DNA from: UBA8514 sp050251415
Lineage (GTDB): Bacteria; Bacillota; Clostridia; Lachnospirales; Anaerotignaceae
Assembly: GCA_050251415.1 (NCBI GenBank)
Contig: JBFWMT010000005.1
Span: 1 to 57,518 of the forward strand
Reading direction: 5' to 3'
DNA length: 57,518 nt
Positions within the stretch are counted from its first letter, which is position 1. Every line of letters starts with the position of its first letter. Shown here piece by piece: positions 8,706 to 17,065 of this stretch. The position numbers and the translations under genes were made by a program. The notes beneath the pieces are model-generated. The model was not told the DNA's origin, made no database searches, and saw only the letters and a program-made list of their open reading frames with translations.

Positions 8706-10157
8706 TTACTCAAACTTAGCGGTAATTGCCTTGTCTGGGCTATCCACTGTAATATGGGTTTTGAACTCATCATAGCCATCAAGCTCTGCACTTATATAGT
8801 GTTCTCCATAAGAAAGCTTTGCCATAACAGGCGCAATGCCTATATATTCTCCATCAATGTAAACCTTAGCCCAACCTGGGTTAGAGTATACCGACACATT
8901 TCCCTCACTTACTTCTGCCTTTTTTTCTGGAGTTTTAAATTTCTCAAGCTTTATATTTACTTCAATTGTTTTATCCGCTAAAGTAATCTCCACAGCACCA
9001 GTTTCATATCCCGGCTTCACTATTTCTATTTTATGTGTTCCTTTTTCAGCGTAAACCTCCGTTGTGCTTTGTAAATATGGCACGCCATCCAAAAGCACAG
9101 TATATCCGTTTGGACTTACGTTAAGTTTTATTAAACCTGCGTTTGCTTTTTGGGTTATATCATTCTCGTTGATATCTATAACCGTTTTATCATTAGGAAT
9201 AATCACCAAATCTATCTCATAATCCTCTATGTTTGTACCTGATACTACTATTTTGTGTTCACCCTCTGCAACCTCTACTATCCCACGATCTTTGTCGGCC
9301 TCAACCTCTTCTCCGTCAACTTTAATAACGGCATTTTCAACCTTGTCCAAATTTTTAAACACCAAATGACCATGGGTTTTTTCTAGCCTTGCCACAAACA
9401 GCATATTATTTTTACCTATAAGTGTAACAGTATCCGTTTGGGAAATATCTCCTGGGTACACACTGTTTCCGTTATCAACGAAAAACGTATCATCTCCGTA
9501 GTTATAAATTGTGTCACCATATTCCACTGTGTTAGTTGCCGTGTCAACCTGAACTTCAGTTATGTTTTCCTTACGCCATATATCTTCGGGCACAAAAATT
9601 CTTCCTGCATTGCCAGTGTTGTCTCTTTGGGTAACAACAACCACATCACCCGTTTTCAGCCCACTATAATCCATGCTTCCGCCATTTGCACCAGTAAGTA
9701 TAGTTTCACTATCCACCGTAAGGGATAAATGTTTTTTGTCGTTTATACTGTAAAACCTTACGGTTCTGTTGTTATCTGCGTTTAAAATTATCGCATAAAC
9801 TCCCTCGTTCTCATCAAGCCCTTGTGAAATATCCGTATCATTAGTCTGTGTATTCCCTGTTTTTGTGCCACTAATCCAGCCCGACTGGGAAAGAAAAACC
9901 ACAGCGAAAATAAACACAAAAACAATAATGCCACCGATTATGCTAAGGCGCACAATACCGCTGCCTCCAAATCCGTCTTCATCTACATCTCTGCCTTTGG
10001 GTCTATGCTGTCTGTAGTCTTTATTTTCATTACGTATATATTCTGGTTCCGAGGAAGGCTTGCGTTCTTCTCGTTTTCGAACTTCCTCGTTTATAGTATC
10101 TATTCTTACTGTTTCGCCAAATTCCTTGCTTTTGTCTTCAAAATTGTAGTTTCCCAA
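8706..10157 (-). CDS. Membrane-anchored PEGA-domain protein
   Basis: I place the start at a TTG (10157) because AAAGGTGG lies seven bases before it. The frame opens at 10211, but the ATG there has no ribosome binding site. The 483-residue product has a charged cytoplasmic N-terminus of about 65 residues, one membrane segment (about 69-89) and a long extracellular part rich in beta structure. At least two PEGA-type repeats are visible near the C-terminus, around SPNGYTVLLDGVPY and SNPGWAKVYIDGEYIG. PEGA domains are common in surface proteins; the specific job is unknown. It heads a two-gene unit with the mutase. Confidence 0.8.
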   Translation of the reverse strand: MGNYNFEDKSKEFGETVRIDTINEEVRKREERKPSSEPEYIRNENKDYRQHRPKGRDVDEDGFGGSGIVRLSIIGGIIVFVFIFAVVFLSQSGWISGTKTGNTQTNDTDISQGLDENEGVYAIILNADNNRTVRFYSINDKKHLSLTVDSETILTGANGGSMDYSGLKTGDVVVVTQRDNTGNAGRIFVPEDIWRKENITEVQVDTATNTVEYGDTIYNYGDDTFFVDNGNSVYPGDISQTDTVTLIGKNNMLFVARLEKTHGHLVFKNLDKVENAVIKVDGEEVEADKDRGIVEVAEGEHKIVVSGTNIEDYEIDLVIIPNDKTVIDINENDITQKANAGLIKLNVSPNGYTVLLDGVPYLQSTTEVYAEKGTHKIEIVKPGYETGAVEITLADKTIEVNIKLEKFKTPEKKAEVSEGNVSVYSNPGWAKVYIDGEYIGIAPVMAKLSYGEHYISAELDGYDEFKTHITVDSPDKAITAKFE

Positions 10158-10273
10158 TTTAAAACCACCTTTGCATATTGTCATTGCGTTTGATAATAAT
10201 ACATACTCCATTGTAATATTTTACGGCGAATATAGCAAGAAAAAAGATATTGGCAAAAAACAATGCTATTTGC

Positions 10274-10307
10274 AAAAAATCAAGACCTTGTAAAGTTACA
10301 AGGTCTT
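10274..10307 (-). terminator. Intrinsic terminator after the CotS-like gene
   Basis: AAGACCTTGTAA (10282-10293) pairs with TTACAAGGTCTT (10296-10307), and a T-rich tail follows on the minus strand. It separates the CotS-like gene from the PEGA-domain gene. A 60-codon frame reading through it is not a gene. Confidence 0.88.
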
Positions 10308-10352
10308 CGTCTGAATTTATATAAATGAAATTCATAAGCAAATATTAACCCG

Positions 10353-11339
10353 TTACATCATACCAAGTCCTTTTAGCATTATTTCTTCATTATAACTTGT
10401 GGTTATACACCTTTCAAGCTTATCCCGAACGCCATCGCTTTGGCATACCTTACGCTTATTGTAATACCCATTTAAAAGCTTAAAATATTTTGCTGGAAAA
10501 AGCACCATTGCACCAAGAACCTTCATTTCCTCGTTACCCATAGGAAGAACCTCTGTATAGCTTTTCAATATTTCATCTATGGTTTTTTCAGTGCACTCTA
10601 GATTTTTCATTTGTCGACGTATAAACTCTGCTAAATCCCAAACGGTACAGTCGTAGGCACTTTTATCAAACCCCGTTATGTAAAGCTTGTCAGAGCCTTC
10701 TTTTTGCCTTATATTATCACCCTTATAATTAAGATGACACACTGTGCCTTTTTCCTTTGCTATACGTGTAATCTCCTCGTAGGCTGAGGATGTCAAAATA
10801 TTTTCAGTACGTCCCGTACGTTCCAAAAAATAATCAAAGCTTTTAACCACAATTATATCCACAGGGGAATATTTACTTTGGTTGTTTATCCACTTTTTTA
10901 TATGCCTAAGCTCTGCTCTGCGCTTTTGGCACATATTTGTTAGCTTTCCTAAGTTGCTTCTCCCCTCGACAGTAAACCCTTCACTTAGACTATGTATAGT
11001 AGCAAGTGTGCTTGCAGATTTTTTTGCGGTTTCCAAATCCTCCAAATCAATTTCTTTTGCTGGAACATATTCAGACATCACAAAACACTGGTCATTTTGC
11101 ACAAAATACGGCATACCCTCTTTTGTTTCCAAATAAATATCTGTATTATGAAAGCCTTTATTATATAAATGCTTTTTTATCTCGTTTTCAAATACTATGG
11201 TTTTAAAATCACTGTTGGTTTTTCTAAGTTCTTTTACTCCTTTGTCGGTTCTTACAATTAAGCCTCTTCTGGTGCGCATTATATTATAAAGCTTTAACCC
11301 ATAGCCATGAAAAAGCACTTTTTCATATACATCCTCCAT
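10353..11339 (-). CDS. CotS-family spore coat protein, probable pseudokinase
   Basis: The 328-residue protein has the aminoglycoside-phosphotransferase-like fold of the CotS/CotI spore coat family. The expected HxDxxxxN catalytic loop reads HLNYKGDN here (His202, Asn204, Asn209), so the catalytic aspartate is asparagine. The metal-binding DFD-type motif reads GFD (223-225), having lost its first aspartate. The NDLA-type helix is kept as WDLAEFIRR. These changes suggest a structural or regulatory role in the coat rather than kinase activity. The start has a GGAGG ribosome binding site. It follows cca by 81 bases. Confidence 0.8.
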   Translation of the reverse strand: MEDVYEKVLFHGYGLKLYNIMRTRRGLIVRTDKGVKELRKTNSDFKTIVFENEIKKHLYNKGFHNTDIYLETKEGMPYFVQNDQCFVMSEYVPAKEIDLEDLETAKKSASTLATIHSLSEGFTVEGRSNLGKLTNMCQKRRAELRHIKKWINNQSKYSPVDIIVVKSFDYFLERTGRTENILTSSAYEEITRIAKEKGTVCHLNYKGDNIRQKEGSDKLYITGFDKSAYDCTVWDLAEFIRRQMKNLECTEKTIDEILKSYTEVLPMGNEEMKVLGAMVLFPAKYFKLLNGYYNKRKVCQSDGVRDKLERCITTSYNEEIMLKGLGMM

Positions 11340-11358
11340 AATTTAATCCTCCATATTC

Positions 11359-11405
11359 CATCAAAAATGTAACCAACTCTTACGCCTGTTTTACATTTTA
11401 TGATG
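11359..11405 (-). terminator. Hairpin between cca and the CotS-like gene
   Basis: AAAATGTAA (11364-11372) and TTACATTTT (11391-11399), extended by CATCA/TGATG, form a stem after the cca stop codon. The U-rich part lies within the stem rather than after it, so termination may be weak. Confidence 0.4.
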
Positions 11406-11420
11406 AAGCCCTATGGATTA

Positions 11421-12626
11421 TTATAAATAATTTTCCCGAACAGTTTTCAACAAAATTTCTTTGTTGTTCATCAGTGGATTTTCCAAAACCATCTCCAAAA
11501 GTTCATTTAGTATACGCCCCATGGCTTTTCCCTTTTCAATGCCCATATTCAGTAAATCATCTCCAGTTAAAGCAAGCTCTTTAACGCTTATACAGTCTCC
11601 ATTTTTCATTACACTTCTAAGGGTTTCAAGGGCTTTTAAGACCTCACTTTCTCCTCCTGCAAGCCTAATCTTATAAATGGATTCCAGTGCCTCAGGGCCA
11701 ATTTTCGCCGCAAATTTTCTTACTTTAGCAGGCGTAGCTTCAATATGAACGTCAATATTATCTAAAATATTCTCGGCTAGACGAATAGTTTTTGTATCGA
11801 ATTTAAGGCTCTTTAAAACTTGTTTTGCTTTTTGGTTGTCCATATACTGCAAAAGCACTGCGTATGCCATTGCCCTATTTTTTTCCATACCATTTAGCTG
11901 ATGAATAAGCCTCCCGCTGTTTTTTTGTACCGACTCACAAAGTTCAGAAGATATATACTTTAAAAGCCCTGTTTCCCAAAGCACTGGTAAGCGATTTAAG
12001 GCATTGCCTGTAATGGTTTTTGTCAGTTCTTCACGTATTCGCTCTGCACTTATCTTTTCTATCAAATCTGAATTTTCTTTTAGTGCTTCCTTTGTTTTTT
12101 CTTCAATATCAAAGTCAAGCTGAACACTGAACCTTATGGCACGAAGCATTCTAAGGGCATCTTCTCTAAAACGCTCTGATGCCTCACCAACCCCCCTTAT
12201 AATTCTGCTGTCAATATCCTCAATTCCACCAAAAATATCAACATAACCCTCGCTTTGGCAATAGGCAATCGCATTCATTGTAAAATCTCTGCGCAGCAAA
12301 TCCTCGTGCAAATTCCTTGTAAAGCTAACATGTGACGGATGACGACAATCCTCATAATTTCCCTCTACACGATAGGTAGTGATCTCATAATTTTCGCCGT
12401 TTAGAACCACCGTAACAGTCCCGTGCTTTATACCTGTATCCACAGTATGGCCAAAAATCGCCTTAACTTCCTGGGGTGTTGCAGAGGTGGTCATGTCCCA
12501 ATCGTGTGGTGTAATACCCATAATGGCATCCCTTACGCACCCACCCACAATGTACCCTTCAAAACCGTTTTCGTTTAACTTTTTTAATATCCACGCCACA
12601 TCCTTGGGCAAAATAGGTTTATTCAT
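11421..12626 (-). CDS. cca: CCA tRNA nucleotidyltransferase
   Basis: This 401-residue class II tRNA nucleotidyltransferase adds or repairs the 3'-terminal CCA of tRNAs. The nucleotidyltransferase signature GGCVRD (28-33) and the metal-binding DWD (42-44) are present, followed by the RRDFTMNAIAY motif and an RF-rich neck region. The start has an AAGGAG ribosome binding site. It is divergent from a tRNA-Lys gene that lacks an encoded CCA, so the tRNA depends on this activity. Confidence 0.93.
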   Translation of the reverse strand: MNKPILPKDVAWILKKLNENGFEGYIVGGCVRDAIMGITPHDWDMTTSATPQEVKAIFGHTVDTGIKHGTVTVVLNGENYEITTYRVEGNYEDCRHPSHVSFTRNLHEDLLRRDFTMNAIAYCQSEGYVDIFGGIEDIDSRIIRGVGEASERFREDALRMLRAIRFSVQLDFDIEEKTKEALKENSDLIEKISAERIREELTKTITGNALNRLPVLWETGLLKYISSELCESVQKNSGRLIHQLNGMEKNRAMAYAVLLQYMDNQKAKQVLKSLKFDTKTIRLAENILDNIDVHIEATPAKVRKFAAKIGPEALESIYKIRLAGGESEVLKALETLRSVMKNGDCISVKELALTGDDLLNMGIEKGKAMGRILNELLEMVLENPLMNNKEILLKTVRENYL

Positions 12627-12730
12627 GAAATTTCTCCTTACATATGCACACTGTGTGCTATTATTTTAGATTATTTTATAGCAAAGTTCCAAATTCTTCA
12701 ATAAATTTAATATTTTTTTCAGAAATGGTG

Positions 12731-12759
12731 TTGACATTTATATAATTAGGTGATATATT
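12731..12759 (+). promoter_or_regulatory. Promoter of tRNA-Lys
   Basis: A near-consensus sigma-A promoter: TTGACA (12731-12736), a 17-base spacer and TATATT (12754-12759). Transcription would begin about 15 bases before the mature tRNA. Confidence 0.8.
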
Positions 12760-12781
12760 ATTTCTTGCGTTCGTATTATAT

Positions 12782-12854
12782 GCGTTTTTAGCTCAGTTGG
12801 TAGAGCAGGTGACTCTTAATCACAAGGTCCAGGGTTCGAGTCCCTGAAGACGCA
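12782..12854 (+). tRNA. tRNA-Lys (anticodon CUU)
   Basis: The 73 bases fold into a full cloverleaf. The acceptor stem GCGTTTT pairs with AAGACGC with one G-U pair, the D arm carries AGTTGGTAGA, the anticodon loop is CTCTTAA (anticodon CTT), and the T arm is CAGGG-TTCGAGT-CCCTG. The discriminator is A at 12854 and no CCA is encoded. It has its own promoter and terminator, so it is a single-gene unit. Confidence 0.95.
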
Positions 12855-12863
12855 TGCTGAAAG

Positions 12864-12904
12864 CGGCATTTTGTGTGTTTACCACATGGGGTGTCGTTTT
12901 TTTT
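12864..12904 (+). terminator. Intrinsic terminator of tRNA-Lys
   Basis: A 14-bp stem with several G-U pairs, CGGCATTTTGTGTG (12864-12877) with CACATGGGGTGTCG (12883-12896), is followed by eight T residues. Confidence 0.9.
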
Positions 12905-12932
12905 ATGCGAAAAATGAAATTTCAGGTTTTTT

Positions 12933-13032
12933 GACCCACACACAACCGCATAAATATGCGGTTGTAGTAAAAGTTTTTGGTCTTGCTTTTTTCAAAAAGC
13001 AAGTGGGTTTGGGCAAAGCCCAAGGTTTTGAC
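12933..13032 (+). repeat. Dispersed intergenic repeat, copy A (truncated)
   Basis: This copy holds the ACCGCATA/TATGCGGT hairpin (12943-12964), then the AAAAGTTTTTGGTCTTGC block, the GCTTTTT...AAAAAGC hairpin, and the TTGGGC...GCCCAA hairpin. The left part, TTGAGGGC...GCCCTCAA, is missing. The same blocks occur near 26.2, 35.2 and 48.3 kb. A 64-codon frame across it is not a gene. Confidence 0.8.
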
Positions 13033-13071
13033 GATAGCCTAAAAGAAGTTTCTGTTGAAACCTAATAATCT

Positions 13072-14067
13072 TTATCCCTTTTGTGTAAACCTCCAGCTAT
13101 CTATGCACATTCGCTCTATGCCAAACTTGGCTTCCCATTCCAATAGCTCTTTTGCCTTTTTTGTATCTGCATAACATACTGCCACATCACCCTGCCGTCT
13201 TTGAACAACCTTGTATGGTATCTCTTTTCCGCAAGCCTTTTCGTAGGCTCTAATAATTTCTAGTACGCTTGTTCCCCTGCCTGTGCCCAAATTAACTGCC
13301 TCACTGCCCTTGTGGCTAAGCAAATACTCCATTGCCTTTATATGCCCCACTGCAAGGTCGGCTACATGTATATAGTCCCTTACACCCGTACCGTCTTGTG
13401 TGTCATAATCGTTGCCATAAACACTTACATAGGGCAATGCACCTAACGCAACTTGACTTATATATGGCAACAAATTGTTTGGTATACCCTTTGGTTTTTC
13501 GCCAATCAATCCGCTATCATGCGCTCCTATAGGGTTAAAATATCTTAATAGCATTACACTCCAGTCATTGTCTGCCATACATAAATCCTTTAAAATCCGC
13601 TCTATCATAACCTTTGTAAAACCATATGGATTAGTTGCAGAAGTAGGCAAAGTTTCAACAAAAGGTACTTCTTCGCTGGTTCCATAAACCGTTGCTGATG
13701 ACGAAAAAACCATGCGCTTACAGCCATTTTCTCTCATGGCTTTGCATATATTTATAGTTCCTGTAATATTATTTTCGTAATACTCAAGAGGCTTTTCCAC
13801 CGACTCTCCTACGGCTTTAAGTCCTGCAAAATGTATAACCGCCGAAATTTTATTTTCTTTAAAAATCCGGTCCACACCGCTGTAATCCAACATATCTGTA
13901 TCATAAAAACCAAGTTTTTTTCCTGTTATCTTTTCTATTTTTGCTATGTTCTCCCCTTCAGAGTTTGAAAGGTTGTCCATAACAACAACGTCATACCCTG
14001 CACCCAAAAGTTCAACGCAAGTATGGCTTCCTATAAATCCGTTTCCGCCTGTTACCAAAACATTCAT
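13072..14067 (-). CDS. galE: UDP-glucose 4-epimerase
   Basis: GalE interconverts UDP-glucose and UDP-galactose. The 331-residue short-chain dehydrogenase has the NAD-binding GGNGFIG motif (7-13), the SSSATVYG segment and the catalytic pair in YGFTK (Tyr148, Lys152). The length is normal. It lies 11 bases after the 3-hydroxyacyl-CoA dehydrogenase gene and is probably cotranscribed with it, although the two have no obvious metabolic link. Confidence 0.93.
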   Translation of the reverse strand: MNVLVTGGNGFIGSHTCVELLGAGYDVVVMDNLSNSEGENIAKIEKITGKKLGFYDTDMLDYSGVDRIFKENKISAVIHFAGLKAVGESVEKPLEYYENNITGTINICKAMRENGCKRMVFSSSATVYGTSEEVPFVETLPTSATNPYGFTKVMIERILKDLCMADNDWSVMLLRYFNPIGAHDSGLIGEKPKGIPNNLLPYISQVALGALPYVSVYGNDYDTQDGTGVRDYIHVADLAVGHIKAMEYLLSHKGSEAVNLGTGRGTSVLEIIRAYEKACGKEIPYKVVQRRQGDVAVCYADTKKAKELLEWEAKFGIERMCIDSWRFTQKG

Positions 14068-14078
14068 TATAATTCCCC

Positions 14079-15014
14079 TTATTCACCGTAAAGGCTTTTG
14101 TAAAGCTTAATAAAGCTTTCGTCTCTGTTTCTTATTGCCTTTTCATCTTTTCCATCTGAATAATCATAAAATCCCTTACCTGTTTTAACACCTAAATTTC
14201 CGCCAGACGCTAACTCTTTAAGCACCTTGGACTCCTGTGCATTACTTAAGTCCTTAAACAAATAGCTTGTTATATTGGCAAAAGTGTCAAGCCCGCCAAG
14301 GTCTGCCGTTTCAAACGGTCCAATGCAGGCATATCTAAACCCAAGACCATATTTCATTGCCTTGTCAACATCCTGGTAGGTTGCCACTCCGCTTTCAACA
14401 ATATGCAAAGCCTCACGCAACACTGCAAACTGCAAACGATTACCTATGAACCCTTGTATCTCTTTTTGAAGTACAACAGGTTTCATATTAACTTTTTCGG
14501 TAACATCATAAATCACCTTAACAGCCTCGTCACAGGTCTTTTCACCCCTAATAATCTCCACTAACGGAACAAGGTGTGGCGGATTCCAAAAGTGCATACA
14601 TGCAAACCTTTCTGGCCTCTCCACGGCCTCTGCAATACCTGTTATGCTCATACCTGATGTATTTGTTGTAAGCACAGCATCCCTTGGTGCAATGGCCGAT
14701 ATTTGCCTCCAGAAATCATGTTTAGCCTCCATGTTTTCCACTATATTTTCAATTACATAATCTGCATCCTTAAAGCATTCCTTGCTGCAAGTAAATTCAA
14801 TTTTTCCAACAGTTTCAGCCGATTTTTCAGCCGTTGTCATTCCCTGTAAAATAAGCCCCTGTTGGTTAATGTCAATTAATTTTTTAGCCTTTTCCAAAGA
14901 TGGCTCACTCCTATTGAAAAGTGTTACCGAAAAATTAAATCTGGCAAATATCTGCACCAGAGAAATGCCCATAGTTCCTGCACCAGCAATTACTATTTTT
15001 TTTACCTCACGCAT
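14079..15014 (-). CDS. 3-hydroxyacyl-CoA dehydrogenase family protein
   Basis: The 311-residue NAD-dependent dehydrogenase has the Rossmann motif GAGTMG (11-16), the conserved NTSGM segment (Ser120) and the catalytic histidine in MHFWNPPH (His141, with Asn144). A C-terminal 3HCDH helical domain follows. The family oxidises 3-hydroxyacyl-CoA, for example in butyrate formation or fatty-acid breakdown. No thiolase or crotonase gene adjoins it, so the pathway cannot be told. The chain is a little longer than the roughly 280-residue butyrate-pathway enzyme. The start has a GGAGG ribosome binding site. Confidence 0.85.
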   Translation of the reverse strand: MREVKKIVIAGAGTMGISLVQIFARFNFSVTLFNRSEPSLEKAKKLIDINQQGLILQGMTTAEKSAETVGKIEFTCSKECFKDADYVIENIVENMEAKHDFWRQISAIAPRDAVLTTNTSGMSITGIAEAVERPERFACMHFWNPPHLVPLVEIIRGEKTCDEAVKVIYDVTEKVNMKPVVLQKEIQGFIGNRLQFAVLREALHIVESGVATYQDVDKAMKYGLGFRYACIGPFETADLGGLDTFANITSYLFKDLSNAQESKVLKELASGGNLGVKTGKGFYDYSDGKDEKAIRNRDESFIKLYKSLYGE

Positions 15015-15056
15015 AAAAAATTCCTCCGTTTAAAGTTTAACAGTACCCATTAGCAT

Positions 15057-15065
15057 ATTATACCA
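15057..15065 (-). promoter_or_regulatory. Extended -10 promoter for the dehydrogenase-galE unit
   Basis: The minus strand reads TGG followed by TATAAT (15057-15062). No good -35 box is seen, as expected of an extended -10 promoter. Confidence 0.5.
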
Positions 15066-15153
15066 TAAATATCAGCAAAAACCATCTCTTTGTAGACACA
15101 ACCGCATTTAGGGATTAAAATGAAGTCAATTTAATTTTCACACGAGGTGTATT

Positions 15154-16266
15154 ATGAAGAAAATCGCTATATTTTTAAAAAGCGAGGCAGTACTTTGCGT
15201 TGCTGCAACAGCTGCTATAATATCCATGTTTTTTGTACCACCTAATTTGAATTATATCGAATACATAGATTTTAGGGTGCTTGCACTTTTGTTCTGCCTC
15301 ATGGCAGTTGTTAGCGGAACACAAAAAGCAGGTCTTTTTGTCTATCTTTCACACAGACTTTTGTCACTTACTAAAAATCTGCGCCAAATCTCGTTGGTAC
15401 TGGTTTTGCTGTGCTTTTTTTCGTCCATGCTGATAACCAACGACGTTGCACTTATTACCTTTGTTCCCCTTGCAATAGCCGTACTTTCTGAAATTGCGCC
15501 AAAAAAATTAATTTTTGTAGTCGTTATGCAAACGGTCGCCGCAAACCTTGGCAGTATGCTTACACCCATGGGAAATCCTCAAAATTTATTTTTAACCTCT
15601 TTTTATAATATTTCTATGCCCAATTTTTTGAAAATTGTTGCACCAGTGGCTTTATTAAGCCTTGTGCTGATTGTTGCTATCGTTTTCCTTGCAAAAAACG
15701 AAAAAACTTTGCCCCCAGAAACTAATTTTGAAATTGTGCTAGATAAAAACGCACTGCTTGTGTATCTTGCCCTGTTTGCCGTTTGTCTGCTTACTGTACT
15801 TAGTATTATAAGCTGGGAAATAACCCTTGCAATTGTATGTATAACCATGTTTTTAAAAGACAAAACCATTTTTAAAACCGTAGATTACAGCCTTCTTTTT
15901 ACCTTTGTAAGCTTTTTTATTTTTGTTGGTAACATTGGTAATATAGATAAACTGCGCACTCTTATTCCAAGTCTGCTTAACGGACATGAGCTTATTTTTT
16001 CAGTAGGAATATCTCAAATTATTAGCAATGTACCTGCCGCACTTATGCTTTCAGGCTTTACAAATAACTTTACGGCATTGGTTTTAGGTACAAATATAGG
16101 TGGATTAGGTACACCCGTTGCCTCTCTTGCAAGCTTAATTTCCCTTAAACTTTATAGCAAAACTGATAATTGCGATGTGAAAAAATATTTGATGTGGTTT
16201 AGTGGGGTGAATGTGGGGATTATGACGGTTCTACTGGGGTTTGGGTGTATCCTCCTTGATGTTTAA
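15154..16266 (+). CDS. Anion permease of the ArsB/SLC13 (ion transporter) superfamily
   Basis: The 370-residue integral membrane protein has about ten hydrophobic segments. It keeps two family signatures: TNDVALITFVPL with GSMLTPMGNPQN in the first half, and ISNVPAALMLSGF with GTNIGGLGTPVASLAS in the second. These re-entrant Asn/Pro/Gly motifs mark the divalent-anion/Na+ symporter fold. It resembles the short YbiR-type transporters. The substrate cannot be determined. It stands alone, with an ACGAGGTG ribosome binding site and a bidirectional terminator after it. Confidence 0.75.
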   Translation: MKKIAIFLKSEAVLCVAATAAIISMFFVPPNLNYIEYIDFRVLALLFCLMAVVSGTQKAGLFVYLSHRLLSLTKNLRQISLVLVLLCFFSSMLITNDVALITFVPLAIAVLSEIAPKKLIFVVVMQTVAANLGSMLTPMGNPQNLFLTSFYNISMPNFLKIVAPVALLSLVLIVAIVFLAKNEKTLPPETNFEIVLDKNALLVYLALFAVCLLTVLSIISWEITLAIVCITMFLKDKTIFKTVDYSLLFTFVSFFIFVGNIGNIDKLRTLIPSLLNGHELIFSVGISQIISNVPAALMLSGFTNNFTALVLGTNIGGLGTPVASLASLISLKLYSKTDNCDVKKYLMWFSGVNVGIMTVLLGFGCILLDV

Positions 16267-16308
16267 AAGGGTATTCCATGAAATTATCATCATAATAATA
16301 GTTAAAAA

Positions 16309-16344
16309 AATAGGACTTAAGAGAATTATCTCATAAGTCCTATT
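16309..16344. terminator. Bidirectional terminator, module A left end
   Basis: AATAGGACTTA (16309-16319) pairs with TAAGTCCTATT (16334-16344), and inner GAGA/TCTC bases extend the stem. Seven T residues follow on the minus strand and a T-rich stretch on the plus strand. The stem overlaps the stop codon of the ribbon-helix-helix gene. The same arrangement recurs at 17254-17288. Confidence 0.85.
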
Positions 16345-16516
16345 TTACATTCTTTTCCTCTATTTTCATATGATCAAGCGCATATTCACAGCACTGAGCA
16401 ACTAGAGAATTTACAGATATATTATGTTGGGCAGAACATTCTGACAATCTTTCTACCAAAGTCTTTTCTAACCTAAATGTTTTATTTATAAATTCAGTTT
16501 TCTTTATTTCAAACAC
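16340..16516 (-). CDS. Small ribbon-helix-helix DNA-binding protein, module A regulator
   Basis: This 58-residue protein uses a GTG start with GAGGTG five bases before it. Residues 14-48, from FRLEKTLVERLSEC to the NISVNSLVAQCCEYAL helix, match the beta-helix-helix pattern of Arc/MetJ/CopG-type DNA-binding proteins (basic strand, helix, turn, helix). Such proteins act as dimers and often repress their own promoters. It is divergent from a 44-residue coiled-coil protein, and an identical layout with an XRE regulator lies 0.9 kb away. The last codon and stop fall inside the terminator stem. Confidence 0.75.
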   Translation of the reverse strand: MFEIKKTEFINKTFRLEKTLVERLSECSAQHNISVNSLVAQCCEYALDHMKIEEKNVK

Positions 16517-16562
16517 GATATCACCTCACACGTATAGTATAGTGCAAATATGATGCAATATA

Positions 16563-16609
16563 TACACTTTATATTTACACTTGTTTTTATGTGTGTACTT
16601 TGCTATTAT
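16563..16609 (+). promoter_or_regulatory. Divergent promoter region of module A with TACACTT direct repeats
   Basis: TACACTT occurs at 16563-16569 and 16576-16582, 13 bases apart, a spacing that could suit cooperative binding by ribbon-helix-helix dimers. The second copy overlaps a likely plus-strand promoter: TTGTTT-like -35 (16581-16586 region), 17 bases, TATTAT (16604-16609). The operator role is inference. Confidence 0.45.
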
Positions 16610-16626
16610 ATATTTGAGGTGATATT

Positions 16627-16761
16627 ATGACAGATTATAAAGATATGTATTTCCTATTGCTTAACAAGATTACAGATATCATTAACGATTTACAAGAAAT
16701 TCAGCAACAGTCAGAGGAACTGTACATAGCTCAAGAAGAAACTGCATTAGAAAGTGGTTGA
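16627..16761 (+). CDS. Small coiled-coil protein of module A, frameshifted copy
   Basis: The frame encodes 44 residues beginning MTDYKDMYFLLLNKITD, with GAGGTGAT before the ATG. It agrees with the module B protein at 32 of the first 41 residues. After that, the DNA of the two copies still aligns, but this copy has one extra base near 16750-16756 and runs into a stop. If that base is skipped, the frame continues with EVVEISNKEES, matching VELSNKEKS of copy B, for about 25 more codons. The protein is acidic, helical and without a membrane segment. Its function is unknown. Confidence 0.65.
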   Translation: MTDYKDMYFLLLNKITDIINDLQEIQQQSEELYIAQEETALESG

Positions 16762-16907
16762 GATATCCAACAAAGAAGAATCAAATAAATTGGAAACAAA
16801 CATGCGCAACTACCGAATTTACTTTAAATAGTTTCTCTTGTTTCTTTTGATATTGTAGAGATATCATATTACTGTACTCAGATTGCACTCAAAGGCATAA
16901 AAAGACC

Positions 16908-16937
16908 CCGAAAGCCCTGTTAATACAAGGTTTTCGG
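16908..16937 (+). terminator. Terminator after the module A small gene
   Basis: CCGAAAGCC (16908-16916) pairs with GGTTTTCGG (16929-16937). The T tract is poor. Its sequence and loop resemble the stronger hairpin at the end of module B. Confidence 0.6.
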
Positions 16938-17028
16938 ATTAGTTATTATCTTATCCTTTATTGTTGGTTTGCTAATAAACTATACAAGTTCTCGCTTGTT
17001 TTAAAGTTAAAATAATAATTCAAAATCA

Positions 17029-17065
17029 AACGGCTACAACCTCAAAAAACAAGGCTGTAGCCGTT
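17029..17065. other. Hairpin of unknown role
   Basis: AACGGCTACA (17029-17038) and TGTAGCCGTT (17056-17065) form a perfect 10-bp stem, with an inner CC/GG pair after one mismatch. No strong T run follows on the plus strand; on the minus strand a weak TTTGATTTTG follows. Confidence 0.6.

Noticed and set aside
10159..10341. 60-codon frame with hydrophobic residues before the PEGA gene
   Set aside because: It reads through the intrinsic terminator at 10274-10307 and has no ribosome binding site.
12871..13065. 64-codon plus-strand frame after tRNA-Lys
   Set aside because: It covers the tRNA terminator and repeat copy A; the same peptide pieces recur at other repeats.
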